This document shows, one piece after another, positions 25,431 to 33,786 of a DNA stretch of 64,000 bases. This DNA is from Streptomyces pseudovenezuelae. GTDB lineage: Bacteria; Actinomycetota; Actinomycetes; Streptomycetales; Streptomycetaceae. The position numbers and the translations under genes were made by a program. A model generated the notes under the pieces. It ran no database searches. It saw only the letters and a program-made list of their open reading frames with translations, and was not told the origin of the DNA. The stretch lies in assembly GCF_029892565.1 (NCBI RefSeq), contig NZ_JARXVH010000009.1, positions 186,001 through 250,000 of the forward strand, written 5' to 3'. Numbering within the stretch: the stretch's first letter is position 1; the number at the start of each line of letters is the position of its first letter.

Positions 25431-25452
25431 TTGAACGTCGGTCAACGTTCAA
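25431..25452. promoter_or_regulatory. Perfect inverted repeat upstream of the Old Yellow Enzyme gene
   Basis: TTGAACGT (25431-25438), 6-nt spacer, ACGTTCAA (25445-25452): exact 8-bp arms. On the minus strand TTGACC within it can serve as a -35. The position between the promoter and the gene fits a dimeric repressor. No regulator gene is adjacent. Confidence 0.65.
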
Positions 25453-25608
25453 CACCCGCGCCGGTCGCCTCATTCCGGCCCGCCGGCGTCTCCCGCTGTG
25501 ATCCATGCCACGTGACCGGGTACGTGATCCCGGACATGCCGAAGGGCGGCACCCCCTGTCGCCAGGAAGTGCCGCCCTCGGTAAGGACGTTGATCAACCA
25601 GAGGCCGA

Positions 25609-27237
<1,629 letters not shown>

Positions 27238-27381
27238 GTGAAGTGGTCCCTCCAGGACTGGGGGTGATTCCTTCGGACCGCGCCCGCGCCCGCGACGGAC
27301 GGCTCGCATGCCCCGTGGTTCCTTGCCCCACCTGGCCTGCGGGCCTCACCGACTCGGTCCTTCTTGTCACTCTCACCTTCA

Positions 27382-27426
27382 GAGTGCTAACGCCAATGAT
27401 TAGCACTCGCCCCCTGCGAGTGCAAG
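27382..27426 (-). promoter_or_regulatory. CIRCE operator and groEL promoter
   Basis: On the plus strand GAGTGCTAA (27382-27390), N9, TTAGCACTC (27400-27408), N9, GAGTGCAAG (27418-27426). The last two arms form a CIRCE element (consensus TTAGCACTC-N9-GAGTGCTAA) with two mismatches, and the first arm adds a third half site at the same spacing. On the minus strand TTGCAC, 17 nt, TAATCA makes a promoter inside the element, so HrcA binding would block it. Confidence 0.9.
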
Positions 27427-27523
27427 CGGCTCTCGGGGATCGGGCAGGCGCCCGGGCCCCTCCACCACGCACGGCGAGGGGCCCGCACCCTGCCGGATGC
27501 GGACCCCTCGCCATGTGAAATGT

Positions 27524-27727
27524 TCAGGCGGTGACGCGAACCATGTCGGCCTGCGGGCCCTTCTGACCCTGCGAGATCTCGAACTCGACCCGCTGGCCCT
27601 CTTCCAGGGTGCGGTAGCCGTCCATCTGAATGGCGCTGTAATGGACGAAGACGTCCGCACCACCGTCGACCGCGATGAAGCCGTACCCCTTCTCCGCGTT
27701 GAACCACTTGACGGTGCCCTGAGCCAT
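27524..27727 (-). CDS. CspA-family cold-shock protein
   Basis: A 67-aa single-domain cold-shock protein: GTVKWFNAEKGYGFIAVD (RNP1) and DVFVHYSAIQ (RNP2). It binds single-stranded RNA/DNA as a chaperone. ATG 27727 with GGGGAG upstream. The promoter TTGCAG-N16-TACATT on the minus strand (27839-27866) implies a 5' UTR of about 105 nt, as in many csp genes. Confidence 0.95.
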   Translation of the reverse strand: MAQGTVKWFNAEKGYGFIAVDGGADVFVHYSAIQMDGYRTLEEGQRVEFEISQGQKGPQADMVRVTA

Positions 27728-27838
27728 GCCTAACTCCCCTATTACTGGCCCTTGCACGGATCCACACTTCGCGGATCCGGGTCAGACCTCACCCCCCACG
27801 GATTGGGGGCGTGCGCCGGAACGCGTCGACCGCGGCCG

Positions 27839-27866
27839 AATGTATCCGTCCAACTGCCGTCTGCAA
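27839..27866 (-). promoter_or_regulatory. Predicted cspA promoter
   Basis: On the minus strand TTGCAG (27866-27861), a 16-nt spacer and TACATT (27844-27839). Transcription would start near 27832. Confidence 0.55.
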
Positions 27867-27969
27867 CAGGTCAATCCGACGAGAATTCAGGGCACGACCG
27901 GTCGGGAATCTGCCGAGAATTCGCCAGAATTCAGGGCAAGTCGGGCTCCATAAAAGGCGCAAAACACAC

Positions 27970-28017
27970 AAAAAACCTGCTTACTTTGGCTACTTCTTGT
28001 CGCCCGTGCAGCAGGTT
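27970..28017 (-). terminator. Hairpin with T-tract
   Basis: On the minus strand AACCTGC (28017-28011) pairs with GCAGGTT (27980-27974), followed by a run of T. The loop is about 30 nt. It lies downstream of a stronger hairpin and may act as a second terminator. Confidence 0.45.
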
Positions 28018-28082
28018 TCCGGGGAGGCCGACCCGTAGATCGGCGGCGCGTTCCCCAACTGTACCTCGCTCAACCCCACTGA

Positions 28083-28117
28083 ATTGCCCCCTCCGCTTCT
28101 CTCACGGAGGGGGCAAT
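28083..28117 (-). terminator. Strong terminator hairpin of the SAM-riboswitch operon
   Basis: A perfect 13-bp stem ATTGCCCCCTCCG / CGGAGGGGGCAAT with a 9-nt loop, 62 nt after the stop of the sulfur-carrier gene. Confidence 0.8.
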
Positions 28118-28178
28118 CAGATGAACTCTCGGTAATCGCTATTACCGACGGTAATTATCAGCCGTCGGCCGGCCGTGA

Positions 28179-28454
28179 TCAGCCACCCGCGACAGCGGGG
28201 ATGATCGAGACACCCGCACCGTCCGGGGTCACCGTCTCCAGCCCCTGCTCGAACCGCACGTCGTCGTCATTCACGTACACATTGACGAACCGCCGCAGCT
28301 TGCCCTGGTCGTCCAGCACGCGCGCGGCGATACCGGTGTGGTTCTTCTCCAGATCGGCGATGACCTCGCCGAGGGTCGCGCCCTCGGCCGTCACCTCCGC
28401 CTCGCCACCCGTGTAGGGACGCAGGATGGTCGGGATACGGACTTTGACGCTCAT
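28179..28454 (-). CDS. ThiS/MoaD-like sulfur carrier protein
   Basis: A 91-aa beta-grasp protein: VRIPTILRPYTGGEAEVTAE, LGEVIADLEKNHTGIAARVL, RFVNVYVNDDDVRFEQGLET and the terminal IPAVAGG. The C-terminal Gly-Gly is the site that an E1-like enzyme adenylates and converts to a thiocarboxylate. Its ATG overlaps the stop of the PLP-enzyme gene (ATGA, 28451-28454), so the two are made in step. With that enzyme it probably supplies sulfur for homocysteine synthesis, not for molybdopterin or thiamin. Confidence 0.93.
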   Translation of the reverse strand: MSVKVRIPTILRPYTGGEAEVTAEGATLGEVIADLEKNHTGIAARVLDDQGKLRRFVNVYVNDDDVRFEQGLETVTPDGAGVSIIPAVAGG

Positions 28455-29740
28455 GATGCGAGGCCTGCCTCTCGGAAGGAGTCGAGGTTCGGGCGGATGG
28501 TGGCGGTCAGACCGGTACCGGCCACCGCGTCCAGGGTCTTGAGGCCGTCGCCGGTGTTCAGCACGACCGTGGTCTTGGTCGGGTCCAGCAGACCGTTCTC
28601 GATCAGCTTCTTCGCGACGCCGACGGTCACGCCACCGGCGGTCTCCGCGAAGATGCCCTCGGTCCGGGCCAGCAACTTGATGGCGTCGACGACCTGCTCG
28701 TCGTTGACATCCTCCACCGCACCACCGGTCCGGCGCGCGATGTCCAGGACGTACGGGCCGTCCGCCGGGTTGCCGATGGCCAGCGACTTGGCGATGGTGT
28801 TCGGCTTCTGGGGGCGGACCACGTCGTGGCCCGCCTTGTAGGCGACGGACACCGGCGAGCACCCCTCGGCCTGGGCACCGAAGATCTTGTACGGCTTGTC
28901 CTCGACGAGGCCGAGCTTGATCAGCTCCTGCAGCCCCTTGTCGATCTTCGTGAGCTGCGAGCCGGAGGCGATCGGCACGACGAGCTGGTCGGGGAGCTGC
29001 CAGCCGAGCTGCTCGCAGATCTCGTACGCCAGGGTCTTGGAACCCTCCGCGTAGTACGGCCGCAGGTTGACGTTGACGAAGCCCCAGCCCTCGCCGGCCG
29101 GGTCGCCGATCAGCTCGGAGCAGAAGCGGTTCACGTCGTCGTAGTTGCCCTCGATGCCGACGAGCTCGCCGCCGTAGATCGCGGCCATGACGATCTTGCC
29201 CTGCTCCAGGTCATGCGGGATGAACACGCAGGAGCGGAAACCGGCGCGCGCGGCGGCGGCACCCACCGCGCCGGCCAGGTTGCCGGTGGAGGAGCAGGAG
29301 AGGGTGGTGAAGTTGAAGGCACGGGCCGCTTCGATGGCCTGGGCGACTACGCGGTCCTTGAAGGAGTGCGTCGGGTTGCCCGAATCGTCCTTCACGAAGA
29401 GCTTGCCGGCGTCGACACCCAGCTCGCGCGCGAGGTTGTCGGCCTGGACGAGCTTGGTCCAGCCGGGGTTGATGTTCGGCTTGGTCGCCACGTCCGCGGG
29501 GACGGGCAGCAGCGGCGCGTAACGCCAGATGTTCGCGGGACCCGCTTCGATCCGCTTGCGGAGCTCCTCAGTGTCGTAGGCCGAGAAGTCGTACGCGATC
29601 TCGAGCGGGCCGAAACACTCCTCGCAGGCGAAGACCGGTCCGAGCGGTACCCGGTGGCCGCACTCACGGCAGGAGAGCGCCGCAGCCGGGCCGAGGTCTA
29701 CGGTGGAGTCGGTGGTGCTTGCAACAGTCTGCACAGCCAT
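28451..29740 (-). CDS. Threonine-synthase-like PLP enzyme, likely homocysteine-forming
   Basis: A 429-aa fold-type-II PLP enzyme. A zinc-ribbon-like N-terminus (CRECGHRVPLGPVFACEECF, residues 24-43) precedes the catalytic domain, with PTHSFKDRV (PLP-binding Lys near 115), CSSTGNLAGAVGAAAARAG and VVLNTGDGLK near the end. By family it would be called threonine synthase (O-phosphohomoserine to threonine). However, it sits behind a SAM-I riboswitch and is coupled to a sulfur carrier, while Streptomyces usually have another thrC next to hom and thrB. I infer it converts O-phosphohomoserine to homocysteine. I recall a published Streptomyces route of this type (MetM) but cannot verify it here. Start ATG 29740 with AAAGGG 10 nt upstream. 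Confidence 0.85.
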   Translation of the reverse strand: MAVQTVASTTDSTVDLGPAAALSCRECGHRVPLGPVFACEECFGPLEIAYDFSAYDTEELRKRIEAGPANIWRYAPLLPVPADVATKPNINPGWTKLVQADNLARELGVDAGKLFVKDDSGNPTHSFKDRVVAQAIEAARAFNFTTLSCSSTGNLAGAVGAAAARAGFRSCVFIPHDLEQGKIVMAAIYGGELVGIEGNYDDVNRFCSELIGDPAGEGWGFVNVNLRPYYAEGSKTLAYEICEQLGWQLPDQLVVPIASGSQLTKIDKGLQELIKLGLVEDKPYKIFGAQAEGCSPVSVAYKAGHDVVRPQKPNTIAKSLAIGNPADGPYVLDIARRTGGAVEDVNDEQVVDAIKLLARTEGIFAETAGGVTVGVAKKLIENGLLDPTKTTVVLNTGDGLKTLDAVAGTGLTATIRPNLDSFREAGLAS

Positions 29741-30082
29741 GGAGGCGAGGCCCTTTCTCCTCATCTTCCTCACGACGCATCTCGCCGCGAGACGGATTTG
29801 GCACCTTCCCTAGCCGGGAGCCTCGCGTAACGATCAACACTGATCTACGAGACCGGCTGGAGGGTTGCCGGGGCTTCATCGGGCCGTATCCCTCTGCCCC
29901 TCTGGATGAGCGGTATGCGGTTGTATAAGCAGTTGTGGGTGCCGACGATCTCCGACATGCGATGGTCATCAGCGTTGTTCAAGACTGTAACCGAAGGCCA
30001 GGACAGTTGAGCTAGCCGTCCGAACCGCGAGATGGATCACACATGATCCACTCGCCGAGAGATCGCAGAGGAGCCGCGCACT
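29741..30082. other. Divergent leader region between the PLP enzyme and gpgS
   Basis: 342 bp. The left 170 bp hold the SAM-I riboswitch leader of the minus-strand operon. The right part must contain both promoters, but I see no strong -35/-10 pair; a TATACA hexamer on the minus strand just upstream of the riboswitch is the best -10 candidate. No gene is supported. Confidence 0.6.
29780..29912 (-). ncRNA. SAM-I (S-box) riboswitch
   Basis: Read on the minus strand: AGAGGGGCAGAGGGA (29903-29889), TAC, GGCCCGATGAAGCCCCGGCA with ACC following, and later GGTGCCAAATCC (29805-29794). These are the conserved S-box core blocks in order and at normal spacing. Downstream, GGCGAG (29786-29781) can pair with CTCGCC (29749-29744) immediately before the ATG, next to the AAAGGG ribosome site. 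Control may therefore be at translation, the common mode in Actinobacteria (inference). Confidence 0.9.
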
Positions 30083-31027
30083 GTGCTGAACGAAGTCGAG
30101 CGTTGGCTGAGCACCCGCTCCTGGTCCGTGACCGATCGCCCGCTCCACAAGATTCTGGCCGCGAAGCACCGCACGGGCCAGTCGGTCAGTGTCGTGCTGC
30201 CCGCGCTCAACGAGGAGGAGACCGTCGGCGACATCGTCGCCGTCATCCGTCACGACCTCATGCAGCAGGTCCCGCTCGTCGACGAGATCGTCGTCGTCGA
30301 CTCGGGATCCACCGACCGCACCTCCGAGGTCGCCGCGGCGGCCGGCGCGAGGGTCGTCCACCGCGACGACATCCTGCCGCACATCCCGCCCGTGCCCGGC
30401 AAGGGCGAGGTGCTGTGGCGCTCGCTCCTGGTCACCACGGGCGACATCGTCTGTTTCATCGACGCCGACCTGAAGGAGTTCTCCTCGGACTTCGTCTCCG
30501 GCATCGTCGGCCCGCTGCTCACCGATCCCGGCATCGACCTCGTCAAGGCGATGTACGACCGCCCCCTCGGCGGCGCCGCGGGCCAGGGCGGCCGGGTCAC
30601 CGAGCTGATGGCGCGCCCGCTGCTGAACATGCACTGGCCGCAGCTGGCCGGCTTCGTACAGCCGCTGGGCGGCGAGTACGCGGCCCGCCGCAGCCTGCTG
30701 GAACAGCTGCCGTTCCCGGTCGGGTACGGCGTCGAGCTGGGCATGCTGGTCGACGCCCTGCATCTGGTGGGCCTGGACGCACTGGCCCAGGTCGACGTCG
30801 GCGTGCGCAAGCACCGGCACCAGGACGGGCAGGCGCTGGGCCGCATGGCCGCCGCGATCTACCGCACCGCCCAGCTCCGGCTGGCCCGCGGGCACCTGAT
30901 CCGCCCCTCACTGACCCAGTTCGAGCGGGGCGAGGACGGTTTCGAGCCGCGCACCTACTCCGTGGACACGGAGGAGCGGCCGCCGATGGTGGAGATCGCG
31001 GAGTACGCGCAGCGCAAGGTCGCCTGA
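30083..31027 (+). CDS. gpgS: Glucosyl-3-phosphoglycerate synthase
   Basis: A 314-aa GT-A glycosyltransferase that transfers glucose from a nucleotide sugar to 3-phosphoglycerate. Seen: SVVLPALNEEETVGDIVAVI, IVVVDSGSTDRTSEVA, VCFIDADLKEFSSDFV (metal-binding DAD) and GYGVELGMLVDAL. The length fits GpgS. In Actinobacteria the product primes methylglucose lipopolysaccharides or serves as a compatible solute. GTG 30083 with AGAGGAG about 12 nt upstream. It sits beside the trehalose genes otsA and otsB. Confidence 0.9.
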   Translation: MLNEVERWLSTRSWSVTDRPLHKILAAKHRTGQSVSVVLPALNEEETVGDIVAVIRHDLMQQVPLVDEIVVVDSGSTDRTSEVAAAAGARVVHRDDILPHIPPVPGKGEVLWRSLLVTTGDIVCFIDADLKEFSSDFVSGIVGPLLTDPGIDLVKAMYDRPLGGAAGQGGRVTELMARPLLNMHWPQLAGFVQPLGGEYAARRSLLEQLPFPVGYGVELGMLVDALHLVGLDALAQVDVGVRKHRHQDGQALGRMAAAIYRTAQLRLARGHLIRPSLTQFERGEDGFEPRTYSVDTEERPPMVEIAEYAQRKVA

Positions 31028-31031
31028 CGAC

Positions 31032-31060
31032 AGCAGGTCACATGCCGTATACGGCCTGCT
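31032..31060 (+). terminator. Possible terminator after gpgS
   Basis: AGCAGG (31032-31037) pairs with CCTGCT (31055-31060) around a CCGTATACGG palindrome. Short stem, no T-tract. Confidence 0.4.
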
Positions 31061-31113
31061 AGCGCGTGCACTCACACGTTTGAGCGTTTCCCGGCCGGGC
31101 TAGGTTGTGGCGT

Positions 31114-32595
31114 ATGGCTTCCACGCAGGGCGCTGCCCAGGTATTGGTCGCGTCCAACCGCGGCCCGGTCTCCTACGACGTCCAGGAGGACGGCTCGCTG
31201 GCCGCCCGGCGCGGTGGCGGCGGGCTGGTCTCCGGTCTGTCGGCGATCGGGCCGGACGCGGGCGCGCTGTGGGTGTGCTCGGCGCTGTCCGAGGGCGACC
31301 GCGAGGCCGTGCGGCGCGGGGTCGGCGAGGACGGCGTGCGGATGCTCGCCATCCCGGCCGACGTGCACGCGGACGCGTACAACGGCATCGCCAACTCGGT
31401 GCTGTGGTTCGTGCACCACATGCTGTACCAGACGCCGCTGGAGCCGGTCTTCGACGCGGAGTTCCGGCGCCAGTGGGCGTCGTACGAGACGTACAACCGC
31501 GCGTTCGCCGAGGCGCTGGCCGAGGAGGCGGGCGAGGGTGCGGCGGTGCTGGTGCAGGACTACCACCTGTGTCTGGTCCCCGGGATGCTCCGCGAGCTCC
31601 GCCCCGACCTGCGGATCGGGCACTTCTCGCACACGCCGTGGGCGCCGGTGGACTACTTCCGGATGCTGCCCGACGACATCCAGGCGCGGCTGATGGAGGG
31701 CATGCTCGGGGCGGACCGGGTGGCGTTCCTGACCTGGCGGTGGGCGACGGCGTTCCAGGAGTGCGCGGGTGCGGTCGACCCCGACCGCTGGCTCTCCACC
31801 TGGCCGTCGGGCGCCCCGCGGGCCATCGAGCACGTTCAGAAGGACGGGACCACCCACCAGGAGCGGATCACTCGCCGGACGCTCATCGGTGTCCACGGCC
31901 TCGGTGCCGACGCCGAGTTCCTGCACGCCCGCTCGCACGAGGCGGACGTCGAGGAGCGGATGGCGGCTCTGCGCGAGGAGATCGGCGAGGGCCGCAGGAC
32001 GATCGTCCGGGTGGACCGGACCGAGCTGTCGAAGAACATCGTGCGCGGGCTGCTGGCGTACCGGCAGCTGCTCGACGACCACCCCGAGTGGCGGGAGCGG
32101 GTCGTGCACGTGGCCTTCGCCTACCCCTCGCGGCAGGACCTCGCCGTGTACCGCGACTACACCGCCGAGGTGCAGCGGGTCGCGGACGAGATCAACTCCG
32201 AGTACGGGACGCCCGGTTGGACGCCCGTCGTGCTGCACGTCAAGGACGACTTCGCCCGCTCGCTGGCCGCGTACCGGCTCGCCGACGTGGCCCTCGTCAA
32301 CCCCATCCGGGACGGCATGAACCTCGTCGCCAAGGAGGTGCCCGTCGTCTCCGACGAGGGGTGCGCGCTGGTGCTCTCCCGGGAGGCGGGTGCCTTCCAG
32401 GAGCTGGGCAAGGACGCGATCGTGGTGAATCCGTACGACGTGATCGGGACGGCGCGCGCACTGCACGAGGCGTTGTCGATGCCGGTGGAGGAACGGGCGG
32501 AGCGGACCAAGCGGTTGGCGGCAGCGGCGACCGCGCTGCCGCCGGCGCAGTGGTTCCTTGAGCAGTTGGAAGCGCTGCGGGATCAGGCGAGCTGA
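31114..32595 (+). CDS. otsA: Trehalose-6-phosphate synthase OtsA
   Basis: A 493-aa GT20 enzyme that makes trehalose 6-phosphate from a nucleotide glucose and glucose 6-phosphate. Seen: VASNRGPVSYDV, ARRGGGGLVSGLSAIG (phosphate loop), VQDYHLCLVPGMLRE, GHFSHTPWAPVDYFRMLP and NPIRDGMNLVAKEVP. The usual VDRxDYxKGI block reads VDRTELSKNIVRGL, keeping Arg and Lys but changing its middle, as in an actinobacterial subgroup. TAGGTT (31101-31106) ends 7 nt before the ATG, so transcription is probably leaderless. The 3' end overlaps otsB by 13 bp in convergent orientation. Confidence 0.93.
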   Translation: MASTQGAAQVLVASNRGPVSYDVQEDGSLAARRGGGGLVSGLSAIGPDAGALWVCSALSEGDREAVRRGVGEDGVRMLAIPADVHADAYNGIANSVLWFVHHMLYQTPLEPVFDAEFRRQWASYETYNRAFAEALAEEAGEGAAVLVQDYHLCLVPGMLRELRPDLRIGHFSHTPWAPVDYFRMLPDDIQARLMEGMLGADRVAFLTWRWATAFQECAGAVDPDRWLSTWPSGAPRAIEHVQKDGTTHQERITRRTLIGVHGLGADAEFLHARSHEADVEERMAALREEIGEGRRTIVRVDRTELSKNIVRGLLAYRQLLDDHPEWRERVVHVAFAYPSRQDLAVYRDYTAEVQRVADEINSEYGTPGWTPVVLHVKDDFARSLAAYRLADVALVNPIRDGMNLVAKEVPVVSDEGCALVLSREAGAFQELGKDAIVVNPYDVIGTARALHEALSMPVEERAERTKRLAAAATALPPAQWFLEQLEALRDQAS

Positions 32596-33452
32596 GCCGC
32601 CAGCGCCCGCAGCAGTCGTACGACTCCCTCAGGACCGTCCACCACCAGGTCCGCCCGCTCCCTGAGTTCCGTCACCTCGTCGCTGCCGCTGCACACCAGG
32701 AGGCCGGGGATGCCGTCGGAGCGGAGTTTGTCGACGGCGGCGAAGGCGGGGAGGTCACCCAGGTCGTCGCCGGCGAAGAGGACGGCCTCGGCGGAGAGTT
32801 GGCGGACGTGTTCGAGGAGGGCGACGCCCTTGTCCATGCCCGGGGGGCGCAACTCCAGGACCAGGCGGCCGGGTTCGACGACGAGGCCGTGGCGGGTGGC
32901 GAGGTCGGTGAGGGGTTCGCGCAGGGCCTCGAAGGCGGCCTGGGGGTCGGCGGCGCGGCGGGTGTGGACGGCGACCGCGCGGCCCTTCTCCTCGATCCAG
33001 GTGCCCTGCCAGGCGCCGATGCCGTCGAGGAACCCGGGCAGCTCGGCGCGGACGGCGGCCACGCCGGGGTGCTGGGCGGGGGCGCTGACCTCGCCGGTGG
33101 CCGCGTCCCAGCGCTCGGCGCCGTAGTGGCCGAGGACGACCAGGTGCTCAAGCCCCGGCACGCCCGCGAAACCGCCGTGCCGGACCGCGACGCCGGCCGG
33201 GCGGCCGGTGACCACGGCGACGGAGGCGATCTTCGGCGCGAGCGCGGCCAGCGCGGTCACCGCGCCGGGGTGGGCGCGGGCCTGTTCGGGGTCCGGCACG
33301 ATCGGGGCGAGGGTGCCGTCGAAGTCGAGGCCTACGACCGTCGCGGCCGGCCGTCGCAGGATCGCGGCGAGTCCGTCACGGCCGGCCTGCGTGGCCGGGG
33401 TCGGCAGGGGGTCCATGGAGTGCGTCGAGTCCGTGTCCGAAGGGGTGCCCAT
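32583..33452 (-). CDS. otsB: Trehalose-6-phosphate phosphatase OtsB
   Basis: A 289-aa HAD phosphatase that dephosphorylates trehalose 6-phosphate. Seen: VVGLDFDGTLAPIVPDP (motif I, Asp near 42), VAVVTGRPAGVAV (motif II), WIEEKGRAVAVHTRRA (cap), RPPGMDKGVALLEHV (motif III Lys) and LFAGDDLGDLPAF (motif IV). ACCCTA (33459-33464, minus-strand TAGGGT) ends 6 nt before the ATG, a leaderless start. Unusually, it faces otsA tail to tail instead of forming an operon with it. Confidence 0.93.
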   Translation of the reverse strand: MGTPSDTDSTHSMDPLPTPATQAGRDGLAAILRRPAATVVGLDFDGTLAPIVPDPEQARAHPGAVTALAALAPKIASVAVVTGRPAGVAVRHGGFAGVPGLEHLVVLGHYGAERWDAATGEVSAPAQHPGVAAVRAELPGFLDGIGAWQGTWIEEKGRAVAVHTRRAADPQAAFEALREPLTDLATRHGLVVEPGRLVLELRPPGMDKGVALLEHVRQLSAEAVLFAGDDLGDLPAFAAVDKLRSDGIPGLLVCSGSDEVTELRERADLVVDGPEGVVRLLRALAAQLA

Positions 33453-33492
33453 ACGGTGACCCTAACCGGGCGGGGCGGGACGCACCCATGGC

Positions 33493-33726
33493 TCAGCGCT
33501 CCGACCGGCGCCGGTCCCTGACCCGTCTCAGTCTGTTCACCGTGACCGGGTCGTGGGCGAGGGCCCGCTCGTCGTCCAGGAGGGCGTTGAGCAGCTGGTA
33601 GTAGCGGACCGGGGCCAGGTCCAGCTCCTCCCGTATCGCCCGCTCCTTGGCGCCGGGGCCCGCGAACCCCCGGCGCTCCAGGGCGAGGACGGCCCGCTCA
33701 CGCTCCCCCAGCTGCTCGTGCTCCAT
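33493..33726 (-). CDS. DUF3263 small protein
   Basis: A 77-aa highly charged protein (LGERERAVLALERRGFAGP, LDLAPVRYYQLLNALLDD, VNRLRRVRDRRR), matching DUF3263. The helical RYYQLLNALLDD segment suggests a small DNA-binding fold; function unknown. Minus-strand TACCGT (33734-33739) ends 7 nt before the ATG at 33726, another leaderless start. Confidence 0.85.
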   Translation of the reverse strand: MEHEQLGERERAVLALERRGFAGPGAKERAIREELDLAPVRYYQLLNALLDDERALAHDPVTVNRLRRVRDRRRSER

Positions 33727-33786
33727 GAACCCAACGGTAGGCCCCGCCACTGACAACGCGAGCCATCCGCGGAACCCCCGCCCCGG

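Larger units (their letters stand above)
27728..28178. other. Gene-free region between cspA and the sulfur-carrier gene
   Basis: 450 bp without a supportable gene. On the minus strand it holds the two terminators of the upstream operon (28083-28117 and 27970-28017), a locally A-rich stretch (27950-27975), and the cspA promoter (27839-27866) with a leader that contains a GGATCC inverted pair. A small RNA between the terminators and the csp promoter cannot be excluded. Confidence 0.6.

Noticed and set aside
28179..28454. Reading the small beta-grasp protein as a molybdopterin-synthase subunit (MoaD)
   Set aside because: No molybdenum-cofactor genes are nearby, and it is coupled to a PLP enzyme behind a SAM riboswitch.
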